This document shows positions 56,350 to 64,000 of a DNA stretch of 64,000 nt, piece after piece. The DNA is taken from assembly GCA_022450155.1 (NCBI GenBank), contig JAKUQR010000003.1, forward strand, positions 107,524-171,523, read 5' to 3'. The notes beneath the pieces are model-generated. The model saw only the letters and a program-made list of their open reading frames with translations, did not search any database and was not told the origin of the DNA. A program made the translations under genes and the position numbers. Within the stretch, counting starts at the first letter, position 1, and each line of letters opens with the position of its first letter. Source of the stretch: Gammaproteobacteria bacterium (GTDB lineage Bacteria > Pseudomonadota > Gammaproteobacteria > Arenicellales > UBA868).

Positions 56350-57554
56350 GGCTTGTTTGCAGGTTGACCGGCATCATCTGAATCAAGAGAGAGGTGGCGC
56401 TCGGCCGGGTGTCGTTGACGGTCCACGAGCAGTAGAACACCCCCTGCCAACGACCAAATCATAGTGTGGGTGCGGTGCAGCACCGACAGTGCGACCCCCC
56501 GGGTACGCATCATCTGCTCGGCGTCGGCAACTCCGGGTAAAGCAGCAGCACCGAATTTTCCGATCAGCGCGCCGTAAGCAGCCTCGCCGATTCCCCAACC
56601 GGCCGGTGCAATCGGAATTGCCTGTGCCACAGCAGCGACCGGTACGATGACGAAATAGTCTGCCAGTGACAGACCAACACCCAGCGCGCGGTCCATTAGG
56701 AACACGCTCAGGCAGAATAAGCTGTAGGTCAGGGGGCTGACCAGGATCCACACACCAATACCGCTTAGGTGAGCACGGTACTGCAGCAGCGCGTGGTCGA
56801 TGTCAGTCGCGACAGTTGCAATTCGTAAAGGCAGCCGCTGGACCAGGGCCTCAAAACGCAGCAGACGTCGCAGTCTTGGGCTCAGTAGCAGCGCCGCCAC
56901 TGCAACTACACCCAGTGCACAGAGCCAGATGACTCCAGCAAAAAGTGGAAAACGATTGAACACCAACGGCACGGAGAGGCTGCAGACCGTGAGCAAAGAT
57001 AAGAGCCCAACAATGCGATCGACCACCACCGATACCACGGCGCGGACCTTATCGCCGCTGCAGCGGCGAACGATGAAGACGGCTTTGACAATATCACCGC
57101 CGGTCGCGCCGGGCAGCACGTTACTGCAGAAAAGCCCGATCCAGGCGAATCGCTGGGTTTCAAAAAATCCCACCCCCAGTCCATTGGCGCGCATCAGCCA
57201 CCACCAGCGTGAATTGACGATCACGACAAAGCTGAAAAATGCAGCAGCACCAAGCAGAAACAATGGAACATTGAGATTAGAGAAATAGGTCAGGATACCC
57301 GGACTGAGGTTGACGGCGGGCTGACCATCGGTACCGGTCAGTTGAAGGGGTTTCGGAGCAGATTCACCATCCGCGCGAAAAAGAACAGGATCGGTATCCC
57401 ACGGGCCGATAATCTCGCCGAAGACGGTCTCTTCATGGCCGCCTTCACTGGTGACGATCGTGTAGCTGTCATGCCAGTCTATCGCGACATAGATAACCCC
57501 CAGCAAAACGGCAACCACTAGAAATTTCAACGAGATGATAAGGCGTTTATTCAT
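56346..57554 (-). CDS. Flippase-like/UPF0104 membrane protein
   Basis: A 402-residue inner-membrane protein with about eight helices of the lysylphosphatidylglycerol synthase/flippase-like (UPF0104) type. Signatures include WIGLFCSNVLPGATGGDIVKAVFIVRR and AVAQAIPIAPAGWGIGEAAYGAL, both hallmarks of the family. ATG 57554 (MNKRLIISLKF) is used; the 14 extra residues upstream look like leader. Related proteins move lipids or lipid-linked sugars. The N-terminal loop after the first helix is large and polar. Confidence 0.82.
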   Translation of the reverse strand: MNKRLIISLKFLVVAVLLGVIYVAIDWHDSYTIVTSEGGHEETVFGEIIGPWDTDPVLFRADGESAPKPLQLTGTDGQPAVNLSPGILTYFSNLNVPLFLLGAAAFFSFVVIVNSRWWWLMRANGLGVGFFETQRFAWIGLFCSNVLPGATGGDIVKAVFIVRRCSGDKVRAVVSVVVDRIVGLLSLLTVCSLSVPLVFNRFPLFAGVIWLCALGVVAVAALLLSPRLRRLLRFEALVQRLPLRIATVATDIDHALLQYRAHLSGIGVWILVSPLTYSLFCLSVFLMDRALGVGLSLADYFVIVPVAAVAQAIPIAPAGWGIGEAAYGALIGKFGAAALPGVADAEQMMRTRGVALSVLHRTHTMIWSLAGGVLLLVDRQRHPAERHLSLDSDDAGQPANKP

Positions 57555-57714
57555 GGGGCTAAATCTTAATAGACTTGCTACAGGTGGTCGCAGCAAGTTC
57601 TAGATAAGGGTATAGAGTACGTGGTTCTTCTATGCTCACACGATTGCGGGATGAATTCTAACGGTTGAGCGGTTTCCGTGCGGAGGCCGGTTCGGGCATT
57701 AGTCACACGGGTTG

Positions 57715-57776
57715 AAATTGTGATATGAACGTGTCAAATTGTGGTGATGGTAAGCGTCAGTTTTGGCGCGTAATCT
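57715..57776 (+). promoter_or_regulatory. Direct repeats and promoter of the aor operon
   Basis: AAATTGTG occurs at 57715-57722 and 57736-57743, exactly 21 bp or two helical turns apart, on the same face of the DNA. A -10 candidate TAATCT (57771-57776) has a poor -35, as in activator-dependent promoters. The repeats would centre near -64 and -43 from the start of transcription. Confidence 0.4.
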
Positions 57777-57809
57777 GTAGAATTGAAGCCAGCTAGAGGA
57801 GAAGGTGAG

Positions 57810-58289
57810 ATGCTGAAATCGCTCCATATTGACCCGGGCAAATGTACCGGTTGCCTGCAATGTGAGATGGCCTGTTCATTTGAGAATGAAGGTGTGTTCA
57901 ACCCGGCAAAGTCTCGAATTAAAGTCTTTACTTTTCACCACGAGGGCCGGTTTGTACCCTATACCTGTACCCAGTGTGCCGAAGCGTGGTGTATGCAGGC
58001 CTGTCCTGTAGATGCCATTGTGAATAATGCGGTTACGGGTTCAAAGGATGTTCTGGCCGATCGCTGCGTCGGGTGCAAGGTTTGCACGGTAGCTTGTCCT
58101 TTTGGAACCATAAACTACGATCAGGACAGTGGTAAGGTCATTAAATGTGATCTTTGCGGGGGTGATCCCGCATGTGCCAAAGCCTGCCCGACAGAAGCGA
58201 TTACCTATATTAACGCCGATCAGACAGGTCTCGAAAGAATGAGAGCCTGGGCGGCGAAAACAGACAATGCGCCACAGGCAACTGCGTAA
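57810..58289 (+). CDS. aorA: AOR electron-transfer subunit, four [4Fe-4S] ferredoxin-like protein
   Basis: A 159-residue iron-sulfur protein with four complete cysteine sets: C12/15/18/22, C53/56/61/65, C86/89/92/96 and C113/116/122/126. It would pass electrons between the aldehyde oxidoreductase and the flavoprotein downstream. The operon order matches aorA-aorB-aorC of Aromatoleum. ATG 57810 is used since AGGAG lies 8 bp ahead; an earlier ATG-like start lacks homology. Confidence 0.88.
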   Translation: MLKSLHIDPGKCTGCLQCEMACSFENEGVFNPAKSRIKVFTFHHEGRFVPYTCTQCAEAWCMQACPVDAIVNNAVTGSKDVLADRCVGCKVCTVACPFGTINYDQDSGKVIKCDLCGGDPACAKACPTEAITYINADQTGLERMRAWAAKTDNAPQATA

Positions 58290-58309
58290 GTCTACTCAGG
58301 AGAAAAGAC

Positions 58310-60166
58310 ATGGCATGGGCTAACAAAGTATTACGGGTCAACCTGAATGAAGGTACCTGCTCAAGTGAACCACTCAATATGGAGTGGGCGAAAGAGTATA
58401 TCGGCCAGCGAGGTCTCGCGACGCGCTACATGGTAGAAGAAGTCGATCCAACCTGTGATCCGCTAGGTTCAGACAACAAGCTGATTTTTGCAACTGGCCC
58501 ACTGACCGGAACGATGGCTTCAACGGGTGGCCGATACTCTGTGATTACAAAAGGACCATTGACCGGTGCAATTGCTTGTTCTAATTCAGGCGGTTATCTA
58601 GGTGCAGAACTCAAGTTGGCTGGTTGGGACATGGTGATCTTCGAAGGTAAATCGGCTGAGCCAGTCTATCTGTATATTGTGAACGAGTCGGCTGAATTAC
58701 TTTCGGCCAGTGAGATCTGGGGCAAGTCTGTGTGGGAGACAGACGAGATCTTACATAAGACACACCAGGACACCCGCCTTCGAATTGCGGCCTGCGGCCG
58801 TTCTGCTGAGGCAGGTTGTCTCTACGCTGGGATCGTGAATGACTTGCATCGAGCGGCCGGTCGTTCCGGTGTCGGTACCGTGATGGCCTCAAAGAATCTG
58901 AAAGCAATCGCTGTCATTGGCACCCAGGGTGTCGGCAATATTAAAGATCCCGCGCGGTTCATGCAGACTACCGCAGAGCAAAAGAAGGTATTGGTTGATC
59001 ATCCCGTAACAGGCACAGGCCTGCCTACACTGGGTACCCAGGTCCTGATGAATGTCATCAACGAGACGGGCGCATTGCCCACACGCAACATGCGCGAAGT
59101 CCAGTTTGAAGGCGCTAATAATATTTCAGGAGAACAGATGCTGGAGCCTCGTGAGAGAGATGGAAAACCAAATTTGACCACTAACGCTGCGTGTTTTGCG
59201 TGCACAATTGCCTGTGGCCGAATTTCGACCATTGATCAGGGCCATTTTACAGTTGAAAACAAGCCCCAATACTGGGGTAACTCCGGTGGCTTGGAATATG
59301 AGGCAGCCTGGGCATTGGGAGCCGATACTGGTGTAGACGATCTGGATGCGTTGACCTATGCCAACTTCGTGTGCAATGAGGATGGTTTTGATCCGATCTC
59401 GTTTGGCGCGACGTTGGCTGCTGCCATGGAACTCTACGATATTGGCGCAATCACCAAAGAAGACACTGGCGGCATGGAACTCAAATTTGGATCTGCCGAA
59501 GCGCTGGCCTGGAGTGCTGAAAAGGTAGCGACGGGTGAAGGATTTGGTGCTGATCTGGGCCTAGGTTCGAAACGACTGTGCGAGAAATATGGCCATCCTG
59601 ACCTGTCGATGACTGTGAAAGGTCAAGAGTTCCCCGCATACGATCCCAGAGCTATTCAGGGTATGGGTCTGACCTATGCAACATCAAATCGGGGCGCGTG
59701 TCACTTGCGAAGCTATACAGTGTCATCAGAGATCTTGGGCATACCTGAGAAAACTGATCCCTTGGTCACGGAAGGAAAGGCGGGATTGGTCAAAGCATTT
59801 CAGGATGTTACGGCGGCTTGGGATTCAACTGGCCTTTGCCTGTTTACTAGTTTTGCCTGGTCACTAGAGAATGTCGCACCACAATTGGATGCTGCATGTG
59901 AAGGTGAGTGGACGGCGGATCGACTGATGGAAACCGGCGAGCGAATTTGGAATCTCGAGCGTGAGTTCAACAATAGAGCCGGTCTGACGTCAGCGGACGA
60001 TACATTGCCTAAGAGGTTACTGGAGGAGGCTGCTAAGACCGGTCCGGCAGAAGGCAAGGTATGTGGGCTCGACGAAATGCTACCAGAATACTATGAGATG
60101 CGTGGTTGGACAAAAGACGGCCAGGTGACGGACGAGACCCGCTCCCGTCTCGCTCTGCCCGGCTAA
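58310..60166 (+). CDS. aorB: Aldehyde:ferredoxin oxidoreductase catalytic subunit (tungsten type)
   Basis: A 618-residue AOR that oxidises aldehydes to acids (or the reverse) using a tungsten bis-pyranopterin and one [4Fe-4S] cluster. The cluster cysteines are C295, C298 and C302 (ACFACTIACGR) plus C510 (GLCLFTSF). The cofactor region is GGRYSVITKGPLTGA and AGWDMVIFEGK. Length fits the family (about 605-620). Tungsten over molybdenum is inferred from the family. It follows aorA by 20 bp. Confidence 0.93.
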   Translation: MAWANKVLRVNLNEGTCSSEPLNMEWAKEYIGQRGLATRYMVEEVDPTCDPLGSDNKLIFATGPLTGTMASTGGRYSVITKGPLTGAIACSNSGGYLGAELKLAGWDMVIFEGKSAEPVYLYIVNESAELLSASEIWGKSVWETDEILHKTHQDTRLRIAACGRSAEAGCLYAGIVNDLHRAAGRSGVGTVMASKNLKAIAVIGTQGVGNIKDPARFMQTTAEQKKVLVDHPVTGTGLPTLGTQVLMNVINETGALPTRNMREVQFEGANNISGEQMLEPRERDGKPNLTTNAACFACTIACGRISTIDQGHFTVENKPQYWGNSGGLEYEAAWALGADTGVDDLDALTYANFVCNEDGFDPISFGATLAAAMELYDIGAITKEDTGGMELKFGSAEALAWSAEKVATGEGFGADLGLGSKRLCEKYGHPDLSMTVKGQEFPAYDPRAIQGMGLTYATSNRGACHLRSYTVSSEILGIPEKTDPLVTEGKAGLVKAFQDVTAAWDSTGLCLFTSFAWSLENVAPQLDAACEGEWTADRLMETGERIWNLEREFNNRAGLTSADDTLPKRLLEEAAKTGPAEGKVCGLDEMLPEYYEMRGWTKDGQVTDETRSRLALPG

Positions 60167-60188
60167 GCCTTAAAATTTATTGGTAAAC

Positions 60189-60216
60189 CACCAGGGCGGT
60201 TATAGCCGCCCTGGTG
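60189..60216 (+). terminator. Strong hairpin between aorB and aorC
   Basis: CACCAGGGCGG (60189-60199) and CCGCCCTGGTG (60206-60216) form an 11-bp perfect stem with a 6-nt loop, then TTCTTC. The tail is a weak T-run, so it may be a partial terminator or an mRNA-stabilising element that lowers expression of the genes after aorB. Confidence 0.6.
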
Positions 60217-60235
60217 TTCTTCGCAAGGAGTCACA

Positions 60236-61510
60236 ATGCGTCACGTTATTATCGGTGCGGGTCCTGCGGGCGTAGTCGCGGCCGAAACTCTTCGTGGCCT
60301 AGATTCTCAATCAGAAATCCTCCTGATTGGCGATGAGCCAGAGCCACCTTACTCGCGAATGGCGATTCCCTACTGTTTGATCGACATGATCAAAGAGGAG
60401 GGAACCTACCTGCGAAAGTCTGAAGGTCATTACGATAAACTTAATGTCGAAGTCATTCAGGATCAGGTTACTGACCTCGACTCGGACAAGCAGAGTCTAA
60501 CGTTGGCATCAGGTGGCAGTCAGGCTTATGACCGTCTGCTGATCGCGACCGGTTCCCATCCGACGTCACCACCTATTGAGGGTATAGAACTGCCAGGTGT
60601 GCACTCGTGCTGGACGTTAGAAGACGCCCGACACATCGCAGATCGTGCAACGCCGGGGTCAAACGTTATGCTCATGGGCGCAGGATTTATCGGTTGCATA
60701 ATCCTGGAAGCGTTGGCAGCGCGTGAGGTCAACCTCACCGTGGTGGAGTTAGAGAACCGTATGGTGCCGCGCATGATGAACGAGGCATCTGGGGGATTGA
60801 TTAAACGCTGGTGTGAGAGCAAAGGTGTGCAGGTTCTGACGTCGACCCGAGTGGAAGGAATCAGCACTTCCAATGGTTCTCATTCTCTTGATGTCAGTCT
60901 CTCTACTGGTGAAACGTTACAGTCCGACTTAGTCATTTCTGCAACGGGTGTGGCACCGAACGCATCGTTTGTCAAAGGCACCAGTATTGAAGTCGATCAC
61001 GGCATATTGGTAAACGATCAGTTGCAGACCAGCATTGAAGGCATATTTTCTGCCGGTGATGTTGCCCAGGGTCGTGATTTTTCGACGGGTGAATTCAGTG
61101 TTCAAGCGATTCAGCCAACCGCGGTCGAGCATGCCAGAATTGCTGCCATTAATATGTCAGATGGACACGAATCGAAGCATCAAGGCAGTCTGAATCTTAA
61201 TGTGCTGTCAACCATGGGACTCATCTCGGCATCCTTTGGAGCGTGGGAAGGTGTTGACGGTGGTGATTCGGCTGAGTTGTCTGAGCCCAACGGATATCGT
61301 TACCTGAATCTCCAATTCGAAGACGACGTTCTGGTAGGTGCTCACTCGCTTGGATTAACCGCTCAAGTGGGTGTCCTCCGAGGAATGATCTGCAGTAGCC
61401 TACACCTGGGTGTATGGAAAGAGCGTTTGATGAGTAATCCGCTCAATCTAGTACAGGCGTACGTTGCGGCGACACAAGGCGTTGGTCTGACGGCCAAAGC
61501 TTCAGGGTAG
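60236..61510 (+). CDS. aorC: FAD/NAD(P)-dependent oxidoreductase of AOR complex
   Basis: A 424-residue flavoprotein with two dinucleotide folds: GAGPAG (7-12) for FAD, and MGAGFIG near 143-149 for NAD(P), plus the second FAD motif FSAGDVAQG. It would hand electrons from AorA to NAD+ (or take them from NADH), as AorC does in Aromatoleum. The Shine-Dalgarno AAGGAG (60224-60229) is good. A hairpin separates it from aorB. Confidence 0.87.
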   Translation: MRHVIIGAGPAGVVAAETLRGLDSQSEILLIGDEPEPPYSRMAIPYCLIDMIKEEGTYLRKSEGHYDKLNVEVIQDQVTDLDSDKQSLTLASGGSQAYDRLLIATGSHPTSPPIEGIELPGVHSCWTLEDARHIADRATPGSNVMLMGAGFIGCIILEALAAREVNLTVVELENRMVPRMMNEASGGLIKRWCESKGVQVLTSTRVEGISTSNGSHSLDVSLSTGETLQSDLVISATGVAPNASFVKGTSIEVDHGILVNDQLQTSIEGIFSAGDVAQGRDFSTGEFSVQAIQPTAVEHARIAAINMSDGHESKHQGSLNLNVLSTMGLISASFGAWEGVDGGDSAELSEPNGYRYLNLQFEDDVLVGAHSLGLTAQVGVLRGMICSSLHLGVWKERLMSNPLNLVQAYVAATQGVGLTAKASG

Positions 61511-61540
61511 TCAACGAACGTAGATTTAAGGTGTTTAGGT

Positions 61541-61792
61541 TTGCGGGTCACTTTCAAACTATTCGCAGGTCTTGCTGAGTTTCTACCACCAGACGCGGTT
61601 AAAAATGTTGTGATACTTCAGGTACCAGAAGGGACTTCTGTGAGCGCGTTGATAAAGCAGCACCGTCTACCGCCCGAATTGGTTCACTTGGTTCTGGTAA
61701 ATGGGGTATACCAGGATTCTGCTGTTCGGGATGAGGTCTGCTTACAGGATGGAGATGCTTTGGCTATATGGCCGCCGGTAGCCGGTGGTTAA
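61541..61792 (+). CDS. MoaD/ThiS-like sulfur carrier
   Basis: An 83-residue ubiquitin-fold protein that ends in GG (82-83), the site that carries sulfur for molybdopterin synthesis. FKLFAGLAEFLPPD and LQDGDALAIWPPVAGG fit MoaD-like proteins of AOR operons. TTG 61541 is the start. It is probably specific for the AOR pyranopterin and separate from the main MoaD. It overlaps the next gene by 8 bp. Confidence 0.82.
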   Translation: MRVTFKLFAGLAEFLPPDAVKNVVILQVPEGTSVSALIKQHRLPPELVHLVLVNGVYQDSAVRDEVCLQDGDALAIWPPVAGG

Positions 61793-62105
61793 GTCGCCAG
61801 ACGTGAGTTCGACGGTAGAGGTGGTACGGCTGTCTCGCGAGATGGGCTACACACACAAGGATTTTTTCAAGTTTTTTGAGCCACTGGCAAAGCAGTGGTT
61901 GTGTAATATCTCTACGCTGGGTGTTGACGTGACGTATGATGGAGGTAGAGTGTTAATTCGCCTTGGCTCAGAAGGACAGCGAAAAATTGCATCGATTGTT
62001 TTGCCTAAAACCCAAGTCATCTTCGAGTTTCATAATCTAAATCATGAGCAGCAAGAACGTTTTATATACAGATTTGATCTGGTATTTCGCCGCGGGGGCG
62101 GTTAA
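61785..62105 (+). CDS. Unrecognised small protein in aor/moa operon
   Basis: A 106-residue protein I do not recognise. It starts at GTG 61785 within the end of the moaD-like gene and ends 15 bp before moaA, so it is clearly an operon member. It has no membrane segment or signal. Residues 20-40 (MGYTHKDFFKFFEPLAKQWL) form a probable amphipathic helix, followed by strand-rich sequence (VDVTYDGGRVLIRLG) and a C-terminus RRGGG. The glycine end resembles MoaD but the fold does not. A role in cofactor assembly or insertion is inferred from place only. Confidence 0.65.
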   Translation: MVKSPDVSSTVEVVRLSREMGYTHKDFFKFFEPLAKQWLCNISTLGVDVTYDGGRVLIRLGSEGQRKIASIVLPKTQVIFEFHNLNHEQQERFIYRFDLVFRRGGG

Positions 62106-62120
62106 TCCGAGATTAGGACA

Positions 62121-63158
62121 ATGACGGAAATTGCACCCTATTCGGCTAAGGATGCACTGGGTCGTACCATCCGCGATCTACGCATCTCGGTTACGGACCG
62201 CTGTAATTTTCGTTGTGTGTACTGCATGCCCAAGGAAGTTTTCGGTCCGGGTTATGAATTTGTGCCCAGGGATAAGCTGTTGCGATTGGAGGAGATTGCA
62301 CGGATTGCAAAGGTATTTGCAGCGTGTGGTGTGAAGAAGGTTCGGATCACAGGCGGCGAGCCGATGATTCGCCGGAATCTGGAACATCTGATCGAAATGA
62401 TTGCATCGATCGAAGGCATCGATGACATCAGCATGACCACCAACGCGTCACTGATGACCAAAGGCCGCGCTGTCGCGTTAAAAGAGGCAGGTTTGAAGCG
62501 TGTTACTGTAAGTCTGGACGCGCTTGATGAGGAAACCTTCAGAACGGTATGTGATGTTGACTTCCCGGTTTCGCGAGTCCTTGAGGGGATCCACAATGCC
62601 CAGCAGGCAGGTTTTGAAAATATTAAGGTCAATGCTGTGATCAAGCGTGGGCTTAATGAACACAGTGTTCTGCCGCTGGCTCGCTATTTTCATGGTACTG
62701 GTTCAATCTTGCGGTTTATCGAGTATATGGATGTGGGTTCGACCAACAATTGGAAGCTTGATGAGGTTGTGTCAGCCAGTGAACTGGTTGCCACGATTAA
62801 TCAAGAGATGCCGATCGAACCGCTGTTTCCTAACTACCGGGGTGAAGTCGCAAAGCGTTGGCGCTACGCGGACGGGGGTGGGGAAGTCGGATTTATTACC
62901 TCCGTCACCGAGTCTTTCTGTGGGGACTGCTCTAGGGTACGGTTGTCGGCGCTAGGACAGATCTACACCTGTCTGTTTGCCACCGAAGGATACGACATTC
63001 GTGATCCGCTTCGCGTGGGTGTCAGCGATCAGGATCTGCTTGAAATCGTACGCAGGCTGTGGGGCAAGCGGGAGGATCGTTACTCTGAGCTCCGGGGACA
63101 GATTCCAGTCAACGTTTTTTCACAGCCCAAGGTCGAGATGTCCCATATTGGCGGCTGA
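62121..63158 (+). CDS. moaA: GTP 3',8-cyclase (MoaA)
   Basis: A 345-residue radical-SAM enzyme starting molybdopterin synthesis from GTP. The SAM cluster is C28, C32, C35 (CNFRCVYC) and the C-terminal substrate cluster C267, C270 and C284. The end SHIGG matches the functional GG tail. It is the last gene of the aor operon and probably supplies the pterin for AOR. A housekeeping moaA may exist elsewhere. Confidence 0.94.
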   Translation: MTEIAPYSAKDALGRTIRDLRISVTDRCNFRCVYCMPKEVFGPGYEFVPRDKLLRLEEIARIAKVFAACGVKKVRITGGEPMIRRNLEHLIEMIASIEGIDDISMTTNASLMTKGRAVALKEAGLKRVTVSLDALDEETFRTVCDVDFPVSRVLEGIHNAQQAGFENIKVNAVIKRGLNEHSVLPLARYFHGTGSILRFIEYMDVGSTNNWKLDEVVSASELVATINQEMPIEPLFPNYRGEVAKRWRYADGGGEVGFITSVTESFCGDCSRVRLSALGQIYTCLFATEGYDIRDPLRVGVSDQDLLEIVRRLWGKREDRYSELRGQIPVNVFSQPKVEMSHIGG

Positions 63159-63389
63159 TTGGTCCGCAAAGCCGATTTTCTGACAGCCCAGTACCTTGTC
63201 AGTAAGCGGGTCGATCCTGACAGGCGGGACACTTTTCATTCCTTGGCAGCGTAATGGTCTGCCATTCCATGGCAATGCCGTCTCCCTGTAAGATGCTGAT
63301 GTAGCACCACTTTTCCATCTCAGTCTTCTATTGGCCACATATATGCCACAAATTATTACAACACTGCGGTTTGGGTTTAAGAAAGCGGG

Positions 63390-63776
63390 ATGAAACGTAT
63401 TAATTTCGGCTTCACCCTTATAGAGCTGATGATCGTAGTGGCGATCATTGGAATACTGGCGGCTATAGGGATACCGCAATATCAGAACTATGTCGCACGG
63501 GCGCAAGTGGCGGAAGCGCTAGCATTAATTGCTCCCGCTAAGCTCGGTGTTGCCGAGTATTACAGTACGAATGGCGAAATGCCTCCAGAAGGATCCAACA
63601 TCGAAGATATAACAGGTTTAGAAGCTGTAGATCTTGAGGGCTCATATGTTTCCGGTGTAGAGTGGATGAGTGCCGCAAGTCCATTAGACTCAGCAATCGT
63701 AGTGGTATTCAAGTCAGACGCACATACCGAACTTGCTTCGACACTTTTCTTAGTGTGGGCACATGTAGCGCTCTAG
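63390..63776 (+). pseudogene. Type IV pilin, C-terminally replaced
   Basis: A 128-residue pilin frame. The prepilin leader MKRINFG is cut before [18 protein letters not shown], with Glu5 of the mature form present, so it would enter the type IV pilus path. The family pattern continues to about residue 118 ([15 protein letters not shown]). The last ten residues then do not fit a pilin, there is no cysteine and no C-terminal disulfide region, and the DNA runs straight into part of a GFA gene. I read it as truncated. Confidence 0.7.
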
Positions 63777-64000
63777 GAGTCTCGGTATATTTCCAGAAGG
63801 AAAACGTCAAAATCACACAAGGAACTCTGAAATCATATAAGTTGATAAATGAAAGTGGTAAAGAGATGGATTTTCAATTCTGTGCAACCTGTGGCAGTAC
63901 ATTACTTTGGGATATTGAATTGCCCCTTGATCTAATTGGTACTTCGGGTGGTGCCCATGATCCGGCTACATTCTGGTATAGCGTTGACCGAGAAGTCTTT
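63755..64000 (+). pseudogene. GFA family gene fragment, 5' end missing, cut by window edge
   Basis: In the frame from 63755, the residues [39 protein letters not shown] and GGAHDPATFWYS match the middle and C-terminal half of a GFA (glutathione-dependent formaldehyde-activating) protein. The N-terminal zinc motif CxC...CHCxxC is not found; the sequence upstream is pilin. No start codon can be given. The gene runs off the right edge. It differs from the GFA gene in the corrinoid operon. Confidence 0.75.

Noticed and set aside
63152..63174. CGGCT/AGCCG hairpin at the moaA stop as a terminator
   Set aside because: Five-bp stem with a 13-nt loop is too weak, although ATTTTC follows.
63120..63506. 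128-residue minus-strand frame between moaA and the pilin
   Set aside because: Overlaps the ends of both real genes and shows no protein pattern.

Overview
The window reads as chromosomal DNA of a proteobacterium, most likely a gammaproteobacterium. Supporting this are an adjacent fabA-fabB pair, glnS, parE, an xseB-ispA-dxs block, serA-serC and a type IV pilin. Base composition is moderate and even. There are no insertion sequences, integrases, rRNA or tRNA genes or CRISPR arrays that I can recognise. The exact lineage cannot be fixed from the sequence alone.

Layout. 1-6.4 kb: the end of an aryl (benzoate-type) CoA ligase gene, an alpha/beta hydrolase, a DUF167 protein and an RND efflux adaptor/pump pair. 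6.5-20.4 kb: mainly housekeeping genes: a VOC protein overlapping glnS, an EF-G-like GTPase, DAHP synthase, ATP sulfurylase, a Trm112-like protein, a CDF metal transporter, an FKBP isomerase, an IPMDH-family dehydrogenase, an EamA exporter and serA-serC. They are followed by a DUF1015 gene. 21.9-27.3 kb: a corrinoid-dependent one-carbon operon: corrinoid protein, DUF1638, a PF13769-type small protein, a chimeric remnant of two methylene-tetrahydrofolate reductase genes, a methyl-H4folate:corrinoid methyltransferase, a GFA protein and a ferredoxin-ASKHA corrinoid reactivator. A Crp-type regulator follows. 28-37.6 kb: DUF2797, an MFS transporter, lutABC for lactate oxidation, fabA-fabB, ispG and a methyltransferase. 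37.7-46.2 kb: a ThDP enzyme facing the leucine/isovalerate (liu) operon, which has a striking palindromic MerR-type promoter. 46.3-57.6 kb: a hydrolase, xpt, an alkyltransferase-like protein, a ROK kinase, folE2, dxs-ispA-xseB, a frameshifted rubrerythrin, parE, a GNAT protein and a flippase-like membrane protein. 57.8-63.2 kb: an aldehyde:ferredoxin oxidoreductase operon of the aorABC type with its own moaD-like and moaA genes and a small unrecognised gene. 63.4-64 kb: a pilin gene that runs abruptly into the 3' part of a GFA gene.

How the genes fit together. The window joins several catabolic routes: aromatic acid activation, corrinoid demethylation feeding methyl-H4folate, lactate oxidation, leucine degradation to acetyl-CoA and acetoacetate-level intermediates, and aldehyde oxidation by a probable tungsten enzyme. 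These suggest a versatile heterotroph using amino acids, methylated compounds and small acids.

The most unusual observations are: the in-frame fusion remnant in the corrinoid operon (the cluster has lost its own methylene-H4folate reductase but kept its translational coupling); the unknown GGG-ending gene inside the AOR/molybdopterin operon, with two 8-bp direct repeats 21 bp apart upstream of that operon; the perfect 26-bp palindrome overlapping the liu promoter; the one-base frameshift in rubrerythrin; and the pilin/GFA junction at the right edge.
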